Assembly: GCA_027972325.1 (NCBI GenBank)
Contig: JAPMOS010000083.1
Coordinates: 62,001-126,000, forward strand
DNA length: 64,000 nucleotides
DNA from: Paratrimastix pyriformis
Lineage: Eukaryota; Preaxostyla; Paratrimastigidae
Direction: 5' to 3'
Each line of letters opens with the position of its first letter. Position 1 is the stretch's first letter. Positions 48,601 to 59,400 of this stretch are shown here, one piece after another. Made by a program: the position numbers and the translations under genes. The notes beneath the pieces were generated by a model that saw nothing but the letters and a program-made list of their open reading frames with translations, did not search any database and was not told where the DNA came from.

Positions 48601-49094
48601 GGAGCAGGGGATGGGATGAGACGGAGTGATGGGCCGGGACAGGAAGGTGCACATGGGTGCTGCGACTGGTGTGTCACACAATGAGGAAGGAGAGAGAACA
48701 TTCCGACGGACTTTCCCTCTGCTGCTGCCAAGGCAGTCGGCCCCCCTGTCGCGCCTGAAAGTTGACGGGGTATTTCTCGGCCGGTACGGCTGTTTGTGGG
48801 GTGCCCGGGGAGACTGGATGGCCAATGTGAGCTCGACCCAAGGTGGTCACCATGTGCAGGGTCGCGAGGTTGTGACGCTCCTCCGTGCGCGATGGTCAAA
48901 GGAAGTGAACCCCTTCCGCATGAACGGTACAATGCGGAAAGTGCATCCCCGGGACTTGACAACCTGGTAGTAATTGCCCCAACTGTTAGCTGATGTGAAG
49001 CTGAAGAATGCTGCCGGACCGTTGGGGGACTCGGGGGGGGGGGGGGGTGAGGAGCCCCTTGTTCAAGAAACCCATGAGGGCATGCTTCCCCGTC
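45657..49094 (-). mobile_element. B3: inverted internal fragment of family B
   Basis: Reverse complement of about 20221-23728 of B1, nearly identical including the ICR, degenerate repeats and hairpin. Both ends of B are missing. It is bounded on each side by a 3' terminus of a family E element (E-outer on the left, E1 on the right), facing each other. Confidence 0.85.
46522..46647. repeat. B3 ICR (inverted)
   Basis: Reverse complement of the B1 and B2 ICRs. Confidence 0.9.
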
Positions 49095-49120
49095 GCGAGG
49101 AATCATCGAGACTCTTCTTC

Positions 49121-49230
49121 TTCCCAAACCCCCAGGAAAATAGACATCACGTCAGGCAACGCAAAAAGCGGCACTGACCACAAATAGAAAGAAATTCCAT
49201 GTCAGCTGACACGGATAGTGTACCCTGCCC
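49121..49230. repeat. E1 3' terminal repeat core
   Basis: TTCCCAAACCCCCAGG to TACCCTGCCC, inverted with respect to 53359-53468. Unique tip 49095-49120. Confidence 0.85.
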
Positions 49231-49554
49231 GTAAGCACGTCAAAGGGGCCGGGCACCACTCCGGAAGGTGTGGTCAGGCCAGACGCATCCCAAAGAAAGA
49301 ATGTAGAGAAGAAAGACGAGAGAGACAAAACAAAAGAGGCTTTCAAAGATTGATCAAACATCGGCACAATAAAATTCAACTTCTCCTCCCCATGAGCCGC
49401 CGAAGCTCACCCCGGTAAGCATGTGTCTGCGGAGGGAAAGAGGAGGGTGGAGAAACCTCCGGCTTACCAGGTCACGCAAAAAATCAGGAAAAAATACAGA
49501 GGGGGCGAAGCCTCAGGAAAAGACCCCCGGGGGACGAAGTGCCTTCCATTCACT

Positions 49555-49892
49555 TCTTCCCCCTCCGCAGCAGACTCCTCAGCGGAGCTCTTGCCACGGG
49601 CAGAAGAGGCGGCCGAAAAGAACTTGCGGCCGCCACGGCCACGGCCACGGCCACGGCCACGAGTAGCACCCCGAGACCATCCTCGGGTCGCGCCTCGAAC
49701 AGCAGAGCCTCCGCGTCCGCGCGACGAGACCCAATGTCCACTGCGGCCGCGGTGGGTGTTGGAAACGACCACCCTCGACCCATCTTCCAGAGTGAAGAGG
49801 CGCGTAGCGGCCTTGGGGTGATCGTAGCCTCGCTTGGTCAGACGCCGGTTGGCGTTGTAGACCGAGTTCCTTGCCCGGGTCCAGCGCGAGGG
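49555..49892 (-). pseudogene. E1 RG-rich ORF
   Basis: Counterpart of E-outer 44850-45196, again directly after an acceptor-like CACACAG. The RG repeat is one unit longer. The frame differs slightly at its end. Confidence 0.55.
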
Positions 49893-50075
49893 CTGTGTGC
49901 GGGCGAGTGTGGTTGTGTTGTGACAGAGTAACATGACCTGTCTCCCCTCCCACCCTTGCTCCTCAAAATGGCAGGAAGAGCAAAGGTGGTGTCGGCAGGC
50001 TCAGGAGGTGGTGAGGCAGTGGGGCTGTAAGCCATGTGGTGCTCCACGCCACCAGGGAGGCGGGTGGGAGTATTT

Positions 50076-50181
50076 CTGGGGGTTTGGGAAGAAGAAGAGT
50101 CTCGATGATTCCTCGCTTCAGCCTCGGAGCCTCGGCGAACGAGTAATCAATCTCGACGACCTTCATCTTCCCAAACCCCAG
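50076..50181. repeat. E1 ICR
   Basis: Tips meet at 50116/50117, equal to its own end-to-end junction. Confidence 0.9.
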
Positions 50182-50267
50182 GAAAATAGACAGCATGCCA
50201 AAGGAATCACACTGCCTCCCAACTCGTGCCTGCCAAGGGGGAACCCCTAGGGGTCCCCTTGTCAGGT

Positions 50268-51515
50268 TCAGCGGCCCCGACATTTCATGAGGTTTGCCAC
50301 TGAACCGACCCGCCAACAGTGCCTCGTCGAAGCGATCCGTGACTCCTTCACTGTGCGACCATAGTGCATTTGGTAGGTGCTGGACCTGGAGCTCCAACGA
50401 TACCTGGTCAGAATCTGTGGCAGTGGAATGCCCAGTGCAGCGGCTTTCGACGGGGCGGCTGAGCGAATTGAATGGGCACCCCACTGCAGGGGAATGCCTG
50501 CCACCGTCATCGTCGAACGCACGCAGTTCCGGATCCAGTCTGCCGAGATGGCTTTGCCCACCCTGCACTTCACTGAATTATCCCGTGGAAAGACAAAGAA
50601 GCTGTCCGACACTGCCTGACCCGCAACCGCTGGTTCCGTCGGCCGCTTGGTCAGCCACTGTTTCATGGCGCAGTGGAGGCACAGTGGGTTGTCGGGAGCC
50701 CCGACCACCTGGACCCATCGAATCTTGGTGTTGTGTGTCTCCTTCGGGCACACCTTCAGCCGAACTGAGTGCTCGCACCCCGGCTGGCCGAACTCAAAGC
50801 GTGAGTCGGAAAAAGAGATCGAGGTTGTGTCCATGACCCTCAACCCCGCGATCTCCAACAAGCTGGCGACTTTACCAATGAGCCGATTTTGGTCAAGGGT
50901 CGCATTGTCAGCCCATTCCCCCTCGAGCAATTGAGGTCTGCTAGGTCCCAGATCGGACCGAGGTCTTTGCCCCCAGCCGGTTTGTCCTTCCCGATGCCGG
51001 TGACGACTTGTTTCACCAGTTTGCCTTCCGGTGATAGAGGGTGGCCACTCATGGTGAAGTACATGGACAGTGCCGAGCGACGTGCCCTGCCGAGCCCGAG
51101 CTGAGGTCCCTCTCCATGGCCTCATCCGCAATGAACGAGGCGACCTGGACCTCATTCTGGTCGGTCGCCTCCGTGATCGGAGCCAGGTCTTTGAGCGCGC
51201 ACCACTCTTCATAGCGGCGAATGATGTGTGAGTATTTCTTCGAGGTTTTCTCTGCCAATGACCTCTGAATGAAATAACCTGCCGCTGCCGACAGCTCCGG
51301 ATGCTTAGGGGCCCAAGCAGGAGCCTCATCTGAGAGCTTTTTCCGGGCTGTGGGTGTGGGTGTCGCGCGTCCTGGGGCAGGACCTTTCTTGCCCGGGCGG
51401 AACAGAGTTCCGTCCACGGGTGTCCCCGCGGCGTTCTGGGCATCACAGGCCCCGCTCGTGGGTGCTTCCGACCGACCCGGGGGTTTGTCACACAGGACTC
51501 CGGGTGGTGCGTCAT
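50268..51515 (-). pseudogene. E1 tyrosine recombinase region
   Basis: The most continuous family E recombinase region in the window: core-binding part (SLAEKTSKKYSHIIRRYEEW), hinge, LIGKVASLLEIAGLRVMD and the C-terminal part, ending just before the ICR. More than one frame is used, so it is not intact. Confidence 0.7.
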
Positions 51516-51949
51516 GGGAGTGGGGTGGTGGTGCTCTTTGAGCGCAGAGACGCTGCCAGCTCGGCTAAGGTCATGTCCTCTCCCGAGTCTGCGTCGACGT
51601 CTACAGCTCCCTGTCCCACTGTGGGATCAGGGGCTCGTTGCTCCCCACCAGGCCTCCGGGTCGTCGAAGATCCGGGCTGGACCCATGGGGTGCAGCTGTC
51701 GGTCCTGGAACTTCTGGACGAGGGTGAGATCCGGATTGGTGAGTGTTCCCATGCCGCGAGTCTCCCTGGGTGATGTTCCTCCATCGACCCGTCAGAGCCT
51801 GGACTGGACCCCCAGGCCCGCCCCGACTGCCCCACGGGCTTTGTTGCCTTGTCCTGCTCTGAGTGTGAGAGTGACTGTGCGGTAGGGCTCATACAGACTG
51901 CCTCTCCGAGTGCTGGCGACGACGCCTGCGAGGGTGTGATCACCGGTGC

Positions 51950-53314
51950 TGATACGTCCGGTGCCGGTGGAACTGGTGCAGAAGTTGTTTCCAGTTTAGC
52001 CACGGTTGTGCCGAGTGGAACACCACAAGGACTGGCTTCCCGGACCAAAGACTGATGAGTATCGAGTATTTCAGCATTGTGCGGTGCGAGTTGGTGAGCA
52101 GCAGACCCTTCACCTTTTTCTTCTTGTTGATTGTAACGTGTCTCTTGGCAAGACAACGCCACGGAGCGAGGAAAAGGAGGGGCTGCACCCGAATTGAATG
52201 CCAATGAGCCTTCTGTGACCCCAGTTGGTTGTGGGCTCTGTGATGATAAGGCCAACGAGGTTGGTCGAAAAGCGTGCGCCAACGGAGGACCCGAGGGCAG
52301 ACAAAATTCTGGGGACAGAAAGTGGGTTTTCTTGCGCCGTCTTGACTTTTAAATGACCCAGAGGTAGTCCGTGCTGTTTGACTTGGTGTTTTTGGAGTGC
52401 CCGTGTCCACACCCAGTGTGGCAGAGGAGGCCATGGGCAGACCCGGGTTTAGTGGCTTTTTCCTGGCCTCGGTGGCCGTCGTGGCTTTGTTCTTCAAAGC
52501 CTCCAGCTCGCTGGCCTCGATGATGCAGGCCTCGGGCATCTTCGTCCCGTCCTCCAGCCGGCACAGTGGGCGCCACTCGCTCCGGCGGAGGTCGCTAAGG
52601 GTCCTCGTCGTTTCCTTGAGGGCATCCAGAGCCAGGATGCCAAGGTTTCGAGCGGCCTCGAATGAGAGCTCAGACGGCGATGATGCCGTCGAAAGGTTGG
52701 CGAGTGCCACCAGAGTCTGTAGAGGGCGCATAGCGGAGAACACCCCTGCTGTAGCCCGAGCCAGCGCACTGTCCCGTTGAGTCGCCGCCTTCCGCAGGTC
52801 TGGATCAATGAGGCGTAAGGCACTCACTGGTGGTGCAACTGCAGGATCGGCCTTGCCTTGGTCTCGAAAGTTGGGAAACGCGCGGCCGACGTGAACAACG
52901 CGAGCGAATTCCTCTTGTGTCGGTGCTTCGTGTTGAAGACGATTGAATTGCAGCCCCAGCATCTGCAAAGTCTGTGCTTCTCTTTCTGGTAAGGTTGGAG
53001 GAGTCACCACCTTTTGTCGGGGCCTCCTTCGCAAAGATGTCCGGTAACTTGGCCGTTGGTTTGAAATAGATCTGTTGGAGAGTATCGAAGTAGTATTGTC
53101 CGACTTCCTCTTGATCTTGATCGCTTTCACCTTCTTTTTCTTCAGGATTTGTTGCACCCAACAGAGAGCTGTCACCCTCCGCTCCAGTGTCGCCTTCAGG
53201 GTCAGGAGGTTGGGTTTGGGGGCCAGGGTTGGCCGGATGTTCAGGGTCAAGGGCGGGCCCCTGTTGCTGCTGGGTCTGTTGTTGTGGTGTTGCTTGTTGA
53301 TCTGCTTGATCCAT
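51950..53314 (-). pseudogene. E1 gag-like and linker region
   Basis: Begins at the ATG at 53314 with MDQADQQATPQQQ as in E-inner and runs through the helical gag-like part into the Ser/Thr/Pro-rich linker. Confidence 0.55.
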
Positions 53315-53358
53315 TCTTTGCCCAATAGGGATGCGTCTTGAAGCGTGCGAAACGCAAA

Positions 53359-53468
53359 GGGCAGGGTACACTATCCGTGTCAGCTGACATGGAATTTCTT
53401 TCTATTTGTGGTCAGTGCCGCTTTTTGCGTTGCCTGACGTGATGTCTATTTTCCTGGGGGTTTGGGAA
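53359..53468. repeat. E1 5' terminal repeat core
   Basis: Inverted copy of 49121-49230. Unique tip 53469-53519. Confidence 0.85.
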
Positions 53469-53519
53469 GATGAAGGTCGTCGAGATTGATTACTCGTTCG
53501 CCGAGGCTCCGAGGCTGAA

Positions 53520-55085
53520 CCCTTCCAGCTTGTGGTCCTGTTCTTTACGCTGTGCTCTCATCAAATCTCTCAATTGGGTCTTCTTCTCGTGCGTCTCCTC
53601 TGGCGCCATCCCCTTCCGCAGCAAGTCTCGCCTCAGGGCCTTCATCCTCCGGGTCTCCCAGTTCCGCTCCGCCGCTGCCACCCGCCTCTTTCCAAAGGTC
53701 CGTTCACCTGCCCCCTTCAATATCCCAGACATCTCCGTAAAGGTGTACACTCGCATCCCTCTGATCACCTTGCCATCCACTCCATCCAGCTGCTCCTCCT
53801 CCACCGTAGGCAACTTCCCAACCCCAATCGCTCTCGCCACCAACCGCCTGTATCGTTCCACCTTCTCCACCATGGCTCGGTATTTTTCTTGGGCCTCAGT
53901 TTCCTCCACAAATCTGGGTTCTTGCCCCTCATTGTCTCCGTCCTCATCTTCTGTCTCATCCTCATCCCTCTTGCCCACCCTTGCCTCGTGTGCCTTCCTC
54001 CGCACCCTGTTCCTTTCCTCCTCCCGCTCAGCCTCCACTTTCCACTGTCTCATGTCCCCGGGTGATGGGCACAGGACAACATCACGCACCTGGGTCGGGG
54101 CCCCGGTCCCTACGCGCACTCCTCTAAGGTCCGTCATCGTCATGTGGTGGTCAGTGATTTTTTCCCATAAGATGTTGGTGTTGCGCCATGCCTGCCAGTT
54201 ATGCAGGTATTCCCCCGCCATCTTCGGTGTTGCCAGAGCAATGTCAAGCCGTGAGCGCTGCCACACTCCCAGTCGCATCTTCTCGTACGTCACCTCATCC
54301 TCCCTGCCCACCATCTTGCCAACATCCACCAATCCCATCTGCTCCTGTGTTTCTGACTGTCTTGCCAAGTCATTCATGTCACCCACCACCAACACCGCCA
54401 TCCCAGCTGTGCGCGCCTCATCCACCACCCGCTCCACCGTGTCCACTACCCGTTTCTTCAATGCCTTATCGTCCCCATTGGGGTAATACACTCCCACAAT
54501 GCGAATCTTCCGGTTGTCTTGGCACCAATCCATCCTCATAACATACCCAGGCATCTCCTCCTCCACAGCCTTCACTCCACACAACAACTCCCTCTTGTAT
54601 GCTAACAGAACCCCGGCACTTGCATGCTCTGTGGGCGCAGGCGAGCTCTCGACGATCATTCCTCGCAGCCGCTGGCTCCAAGGAGCCCCCCCATGAGGCT
54701 CCTTCGTTTCTCCCAAGACCACAACATCCGCCTGCGACACCTCCACCAGGTCCGTAACATTGGCCCGCTTAATGGCGTTGCCCAACCCTCTGACATTCCA
54801 ACTGACCACCCGCACCAACCCTTTCCCCTTGATTGGCACCCCCTTCAGCACATCTGCCCTCTTCCAGTCCTCAATCCCCTCCTGCTTGTCTGACCCGGCC
54901 AGCGCATGCCACTTCTTCCTGTCCTCCTCCAACAGCAGACGCTCCTGCTTCCTTCTCTCCCTCTTGGCCATGTCCTTCTTGCTTACACCCTTCTTCCGCT
55001 TTCCCCTCGTGTCCTGTTGTCCATTCCCTATCACTGGTGCCACCTGATATGTCCATGCTCCGGGGTCACTGCACTCAGCCGCCAA
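53520..55085 (-). CDS. LINE F AP-endonuclease (APE) ORF, 3'-truncated
   Basis: A clear exonuclease III/APE-type LINE endonuclease. Counting from 55085: VVSWNVRG with N97, GETK with E126, YYPNGDD at 200-206, VGDMND with D236 and N238, SRLDIAL with D281, and ITDHH with D312 and H313. All catalytic positions of the family are present. It would nick target DNA to prime reverse transcription. A basic N-terminal 90 residues (KRERRKQERL) and a charged region after the domain (RDEDETEDEDGD, then basic helices) precede the expected RT, which is cut off by E1. The frame is open throughout. The first ATG has not been tested against upstream alternatives. Confidence 0.85.
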
Positions 55086-56488
55086 TGCCGCGTGTGTGTG
55101 TGTTGGATACTTGGAGAAACCCCAAAAGGGGTCCCCCGCCCAACACCCCCTGTATTGATCAGCTCATAACGGGGGGTGCATCCCACCGAAGTGGGGGGGT
55201 AACATGCGATAAACCACCAACCAACATGGACGACGCACTCGTCCACTGAAGACCGGCAGCAGACGCATGGAATGGAAGGAGCGGACAGGAGAGAGAGAAC
55301 ACGCAGAACCCCCCGCATCCATGAAACAAAAGAACGAAAAGACATTTTAAAAAGGCCTGAACGGGGGAGGTTTACTCCCGACATACCATCGTGCGTGGGT
55401 GTAGCACACATAGACAGTGCTCGCGCGCAACCACGAGAAGTTCTCACCGCCGGTCCATCCGGGGTTGGAAAAGGAGGACGCCCGGCACGCACCACACGGA
55501 CGCCAAGATCGGCACACGAGATTGGGGAGGCAGAGGGAAGAGGAGGAGCAGATGGACGTGAAGGAGGGTCAGAAGGGCGAAGTGGGAGGAGGTGGTGGAG
55601 GGGGCGCCAGAACACTCGACTTGGCCGCAGCCGGCTTGGTCGGAGCGGGGGCTGCCCGCGCAAACGGCCCCTGATCGCCTTCCATCCCGCCTGGGCGAGA
55701 CCCAAGGCGGACTGCAGGAGCGGCTTCCCCTGCTCAGTCTGGACCGGACCAGGGGCCGGCACCGAGGCGGCAGGGGGGGGGCGGAGAGCGAGGGCAGCGT
55801 CACCTCCGGGCAGGTGTGGAGGTCGCCTCCGTACGCGCAGCCTTCTTGGGCGAGGGCGAGGCGAACCCCTTGCATCCGCGTGCTTCGGTGAGCGTGAACG
55901 GACGCGGGAGCGGGAGTCTTGTTGCGCCTCGTCGCCGATGAATCAGATGATGAGTGAGACCGGGAATGGACACGTCCCGGTCCCCCACCACATTGATGGG
56001 TACGCGTAGGAAAACGTTCTGGCGAAGTTGGAGGTCAGACGAGTCGTCAGTTGAGGATGCCGAAGAGTGGCGAGAATGAGATGGTGGAGCGTCGTCTCGA
56101 TACTTGAGATAGCACTGCCACATAAACGAGGACAATAGTTTCTGGATCCAGACGGCAATGCGATCCCGAGACACAGCTGGAGAACAACCCTTCTGCAGCG
56201 ATTCAATGATGCCCTTCAACAAGGTACTCGAAGGAAGCGCTCCCCAAATGCCCAAAGAGTTTGCAAAATTCATCCAGCATCGAATTCTTGAAAGTAGAAA
56301 TGTGGTCAAGGTCGTAGAAGACCAGATCATCTTCCTCAGCGCGATTGAAAAATTCAATAAACACTTCGCGCTTGCCACATTGTGCGTGCTCTTTTAGAAA
56401 ATGAGCTTGAAAGTCACTAAGGTGATTCTCCTCGGCAATATGCATGCACGAGGGAAGAACAAGCACGCAATTTGAATGTGCTGATCGG
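55086..56488. other. Gap between the LINE F ORFs
   Basis: Two compositions meet near 55930. 55930-56470 is AT-richer and on the minus strand reads EVFIEFFNRAEEDDLVFYDL and then, in another frame, KGCSPAVSRDRIAVWIQKLL and SSASSTDDSSDLQLRQNVFL. That looks like a real but unrecognised protein fragment with one frame change near 56220. 55090-55930 is GC-rich with no frame I can defend, apart from a short minus-strand piece (GKPLLQSALGLAQAGWKAI). Confidence 0.4.
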
Positions 56489-59400
56489 CTAGAACCCCGG
56501 GAGGGCCAATGCCGCCGCCGGTCGTGGCTTCTCCGCTTTCACCTGTTGTTGCTTCCCTCCGGCCGGTTTCCGCGTCGCCACTCTGCCGATGGACGGTCTA
56601 CCCCTCACCCCTGGCTGCCCAGTCCATGCCAACACCTCACCGGGATTCCTCACGTACACCATCAACCGTGTCCTCTCGTCCGGTCCCTCCCTCCGCGTCA
56701 CCCTTGCATCGTTCATCTCTTCCCACTCCACTTCGCCGCCAACCCTCCTGCATGATACCCAATGCCTCTTCCTTGGAAGGTATGTCACCCCGGCGACTGG
56801 CCACATCCCCACATCTCCCAGCGTGATCTTATCCCACGCCACCGGCGTACCCTCATCGCCACGCACTTCCACCAGCACTCCATCGCCCACCCGACCCCAT
56901 GCATGCCTCACATCAACGGTCCCTTCCCGTTTGCACATTGGGCAAGCCCCTCGACCGTCCATGGCCATCATCTCTTGCACACTACACGTCCCACCCACCT
57001 CCTTATACACAATCACGTCCACCTTGTCCTCACTACGCCTCCACCCGCACGCTGCACATGCACTTGTCTGCAAATCAGTCGCCCCCATGTTGAACCGTCC
57101 CAATCCATCCCTACACCACTGCCGCAGAAGCTCACTAGCATCTCCCCACTCAAACCTCACCCCAGGCAACATGCCAATGTTCGGAGGAGGCGCAACGACA
57201 CCCTCTCTCAGCGCTCGAGTCCACTCGTTCAGGTTCTGACAGGCCCCCTCCTTACCATCCTCCACCGTGGACCAACATTGCAACGCCGAATTGACCCAGC
57301 AGCAAAGTGCATGCGGGTTCGCAATGCCCCGACTCACAACACCATCGCTTCCATCCTCTTCTTCACCATCCCCTCCTCCCGGCTGCCCACCACCCATTCT
57401 GCTCCCTCCTTCCTCTGAACCACTTGTCCTCCACAGATGTCTCTTCCGCCCTGGTGCACCTGACCGCGCCACCCTCCTCCTTCCGATCGGGTTCTCTCCG
57501 CTCCACCGACGAGCCCCCTCCTTAATTTTACCCACCAATCCTTTCCTTTCCTCACTCTCTTCAACCCCTTCCTTACAGACCTCCACCATCCACTCAAACT
57601 TCCCAGCGATCCACTCGATCACCCAGACCATAACTTCCCATCCTTCTTCACAATCGTTTCCCCTCCTTTTTTGATTGGTGCCCCAATAGATTTGCGTATC
57701 GCTCCTTGTTCCTTTCCTCGCCTCAGGGGGCGGCAGAGAGATTCGATCGAGCACAACCCACTGTCCCATTTTCTGCCAAATAGCCTTCCCCCCAGAGATT
57801 CGCTCGCTTTGAGGGGTCTCCGGGTCTTCCCCACTTTCCCATCCTTCTCTTTCAATTTCTCCCTTCACCACCTCAGGATGATTCAGAAAATTTTCTCCTT
57901 GGGAAAATTGTATTTCGTCAAATTGTGATTTTTCTTTGGTTCCACCACTACCATTTCCATTTGTCTCCACCAATTTTTCACCAACCTGCCCAACGCTGTC
58001 CCAAGTTTTCACCCCCATCCGGCGGATAGTCTCTGCCGCCAGCGCAACATCGGGTCGTCGGGAGCATGAGCACCTCCCTGCTGGCGGCCTTATGTGCGAA
58101 TTTTTTTGGGTGAGTTGGGGATCATCGGGCTCCTCCCGATCAAGGACTTCGTCCTTTTCTGCCCACTGGGCAAGATTCGGGTCTTCGGACCGATACAAAA
58201 TAAGGTGGCGCTCTTCGCTTCCTTGGGGCTGGCCACCCCAAAAATCTGTTACTCCCTTATTTTCTGCTTCTCTCTTTGCCTCTTGCGGGTTGGCTGCCAG
58301 GGGATTGGGGATCAACGGCGTCCGCTCGAGGGCTCGCCACCCGTTCAACGGCGAAAGGAATGGGGCTCGCCACCCTCCCGAGAATAGCCATTGCTGCTCC
58401 CTGTCACCACGAACCAGTACGTCTTGATCTCGGACCCGATTCTTCGGTTTCTCAGAGTTCTCCATCTCCCCATGATTTAGGTCCGTCCCTTCTTCTCTTT
58501 TTGTTTTGTTAACTCTTCTTCCCTCCTTCAGTGCTTTATCAAGATCGATGCAACCCACTCCTTGCTTGGCCCCTATCGCTTTCTTCTTTCCGTTATTCTC
58601 CCTACGGTCTGCCTTTTTTCCCCAGCTCAATTCGTTCTGAACATCCTCCTTTTCTTCCCAGATTGTGCTGTTTCGCCGCTCTACGTGACGAAGAACAAGA
58701 ACGGATTCAAATACTCCGGCATTCTTTGAAGTCTTCAAGTTATCCTTTTCACCTAGTACCACCATCCCGGCATTCACACACTGGTCAGCCTTCCTTCTTG
58801 CTCGATCCTGAACGAACCTTTCCTCCTCCCAGCCCCAGATTTCAGAGTTCCCCTGATTTACTTGCTTCCTTCCGACAGCATCCCTCCGCCCATTCCCATT
58901 ACTATCATAAAGAACAGCCCGACTCCTTGAATCGCTCGCTTCGCTCTTGACCTCATTTCTTTCCAGATCACCTCCAAGGGCAATGGGGGTGGCGGGAAGC
59001 GCTACCCTTTTTTTAGCAGGGAGGGCTCCTCGTTCAATAATCAGTAATTTTTTAACCCCATCCTGGTTTTTCCATTTTTTGAATATAATACCCACTATGC
59101 CCGTCCGGCGGACCTGACCCATCAGAAAATGCTCAAACCGGCATTCTGACTCATTTAAGTTAGTCCCCCAGTATAATTGCACCGCCTGATGTGTTGTGTT
59201 AGTCTGGATCAGCATCATAGCTGGGGTGATAGTCACCCGACGGGTGGTAATAGCCACTGTCCCCGTCCGGCGGACCTGACCCATCAAAGAGTGCTCCAAC
59301 AAGAAATCTAACTCACCAGAGCTAGTCCCCCGATGAAATTGCCTCGCCTGACATGCTGTGCTATTCTGGATCAGCATCATAGCTGGGGTGGTAGCCGCCC

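Larger units (their letters stand above)
49095..53519 (-). mobile_element. E1: compact, non-autonomous family E element
   Basis: Both termini are present (5' tip ending CTGAA at 53519, 3' tip starting GCGAGG at 49095). It has gag-like and recombinase parts, an ICR and the RG-rich ORF, but no RT/RNase H. Length is 4425 bp against an estimated 7 kb or more for a full E. Its 5' flank is LINE F and its 3' flank is B3, so it does not sit in one continuous target. Broken. Confidence 0.8.
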
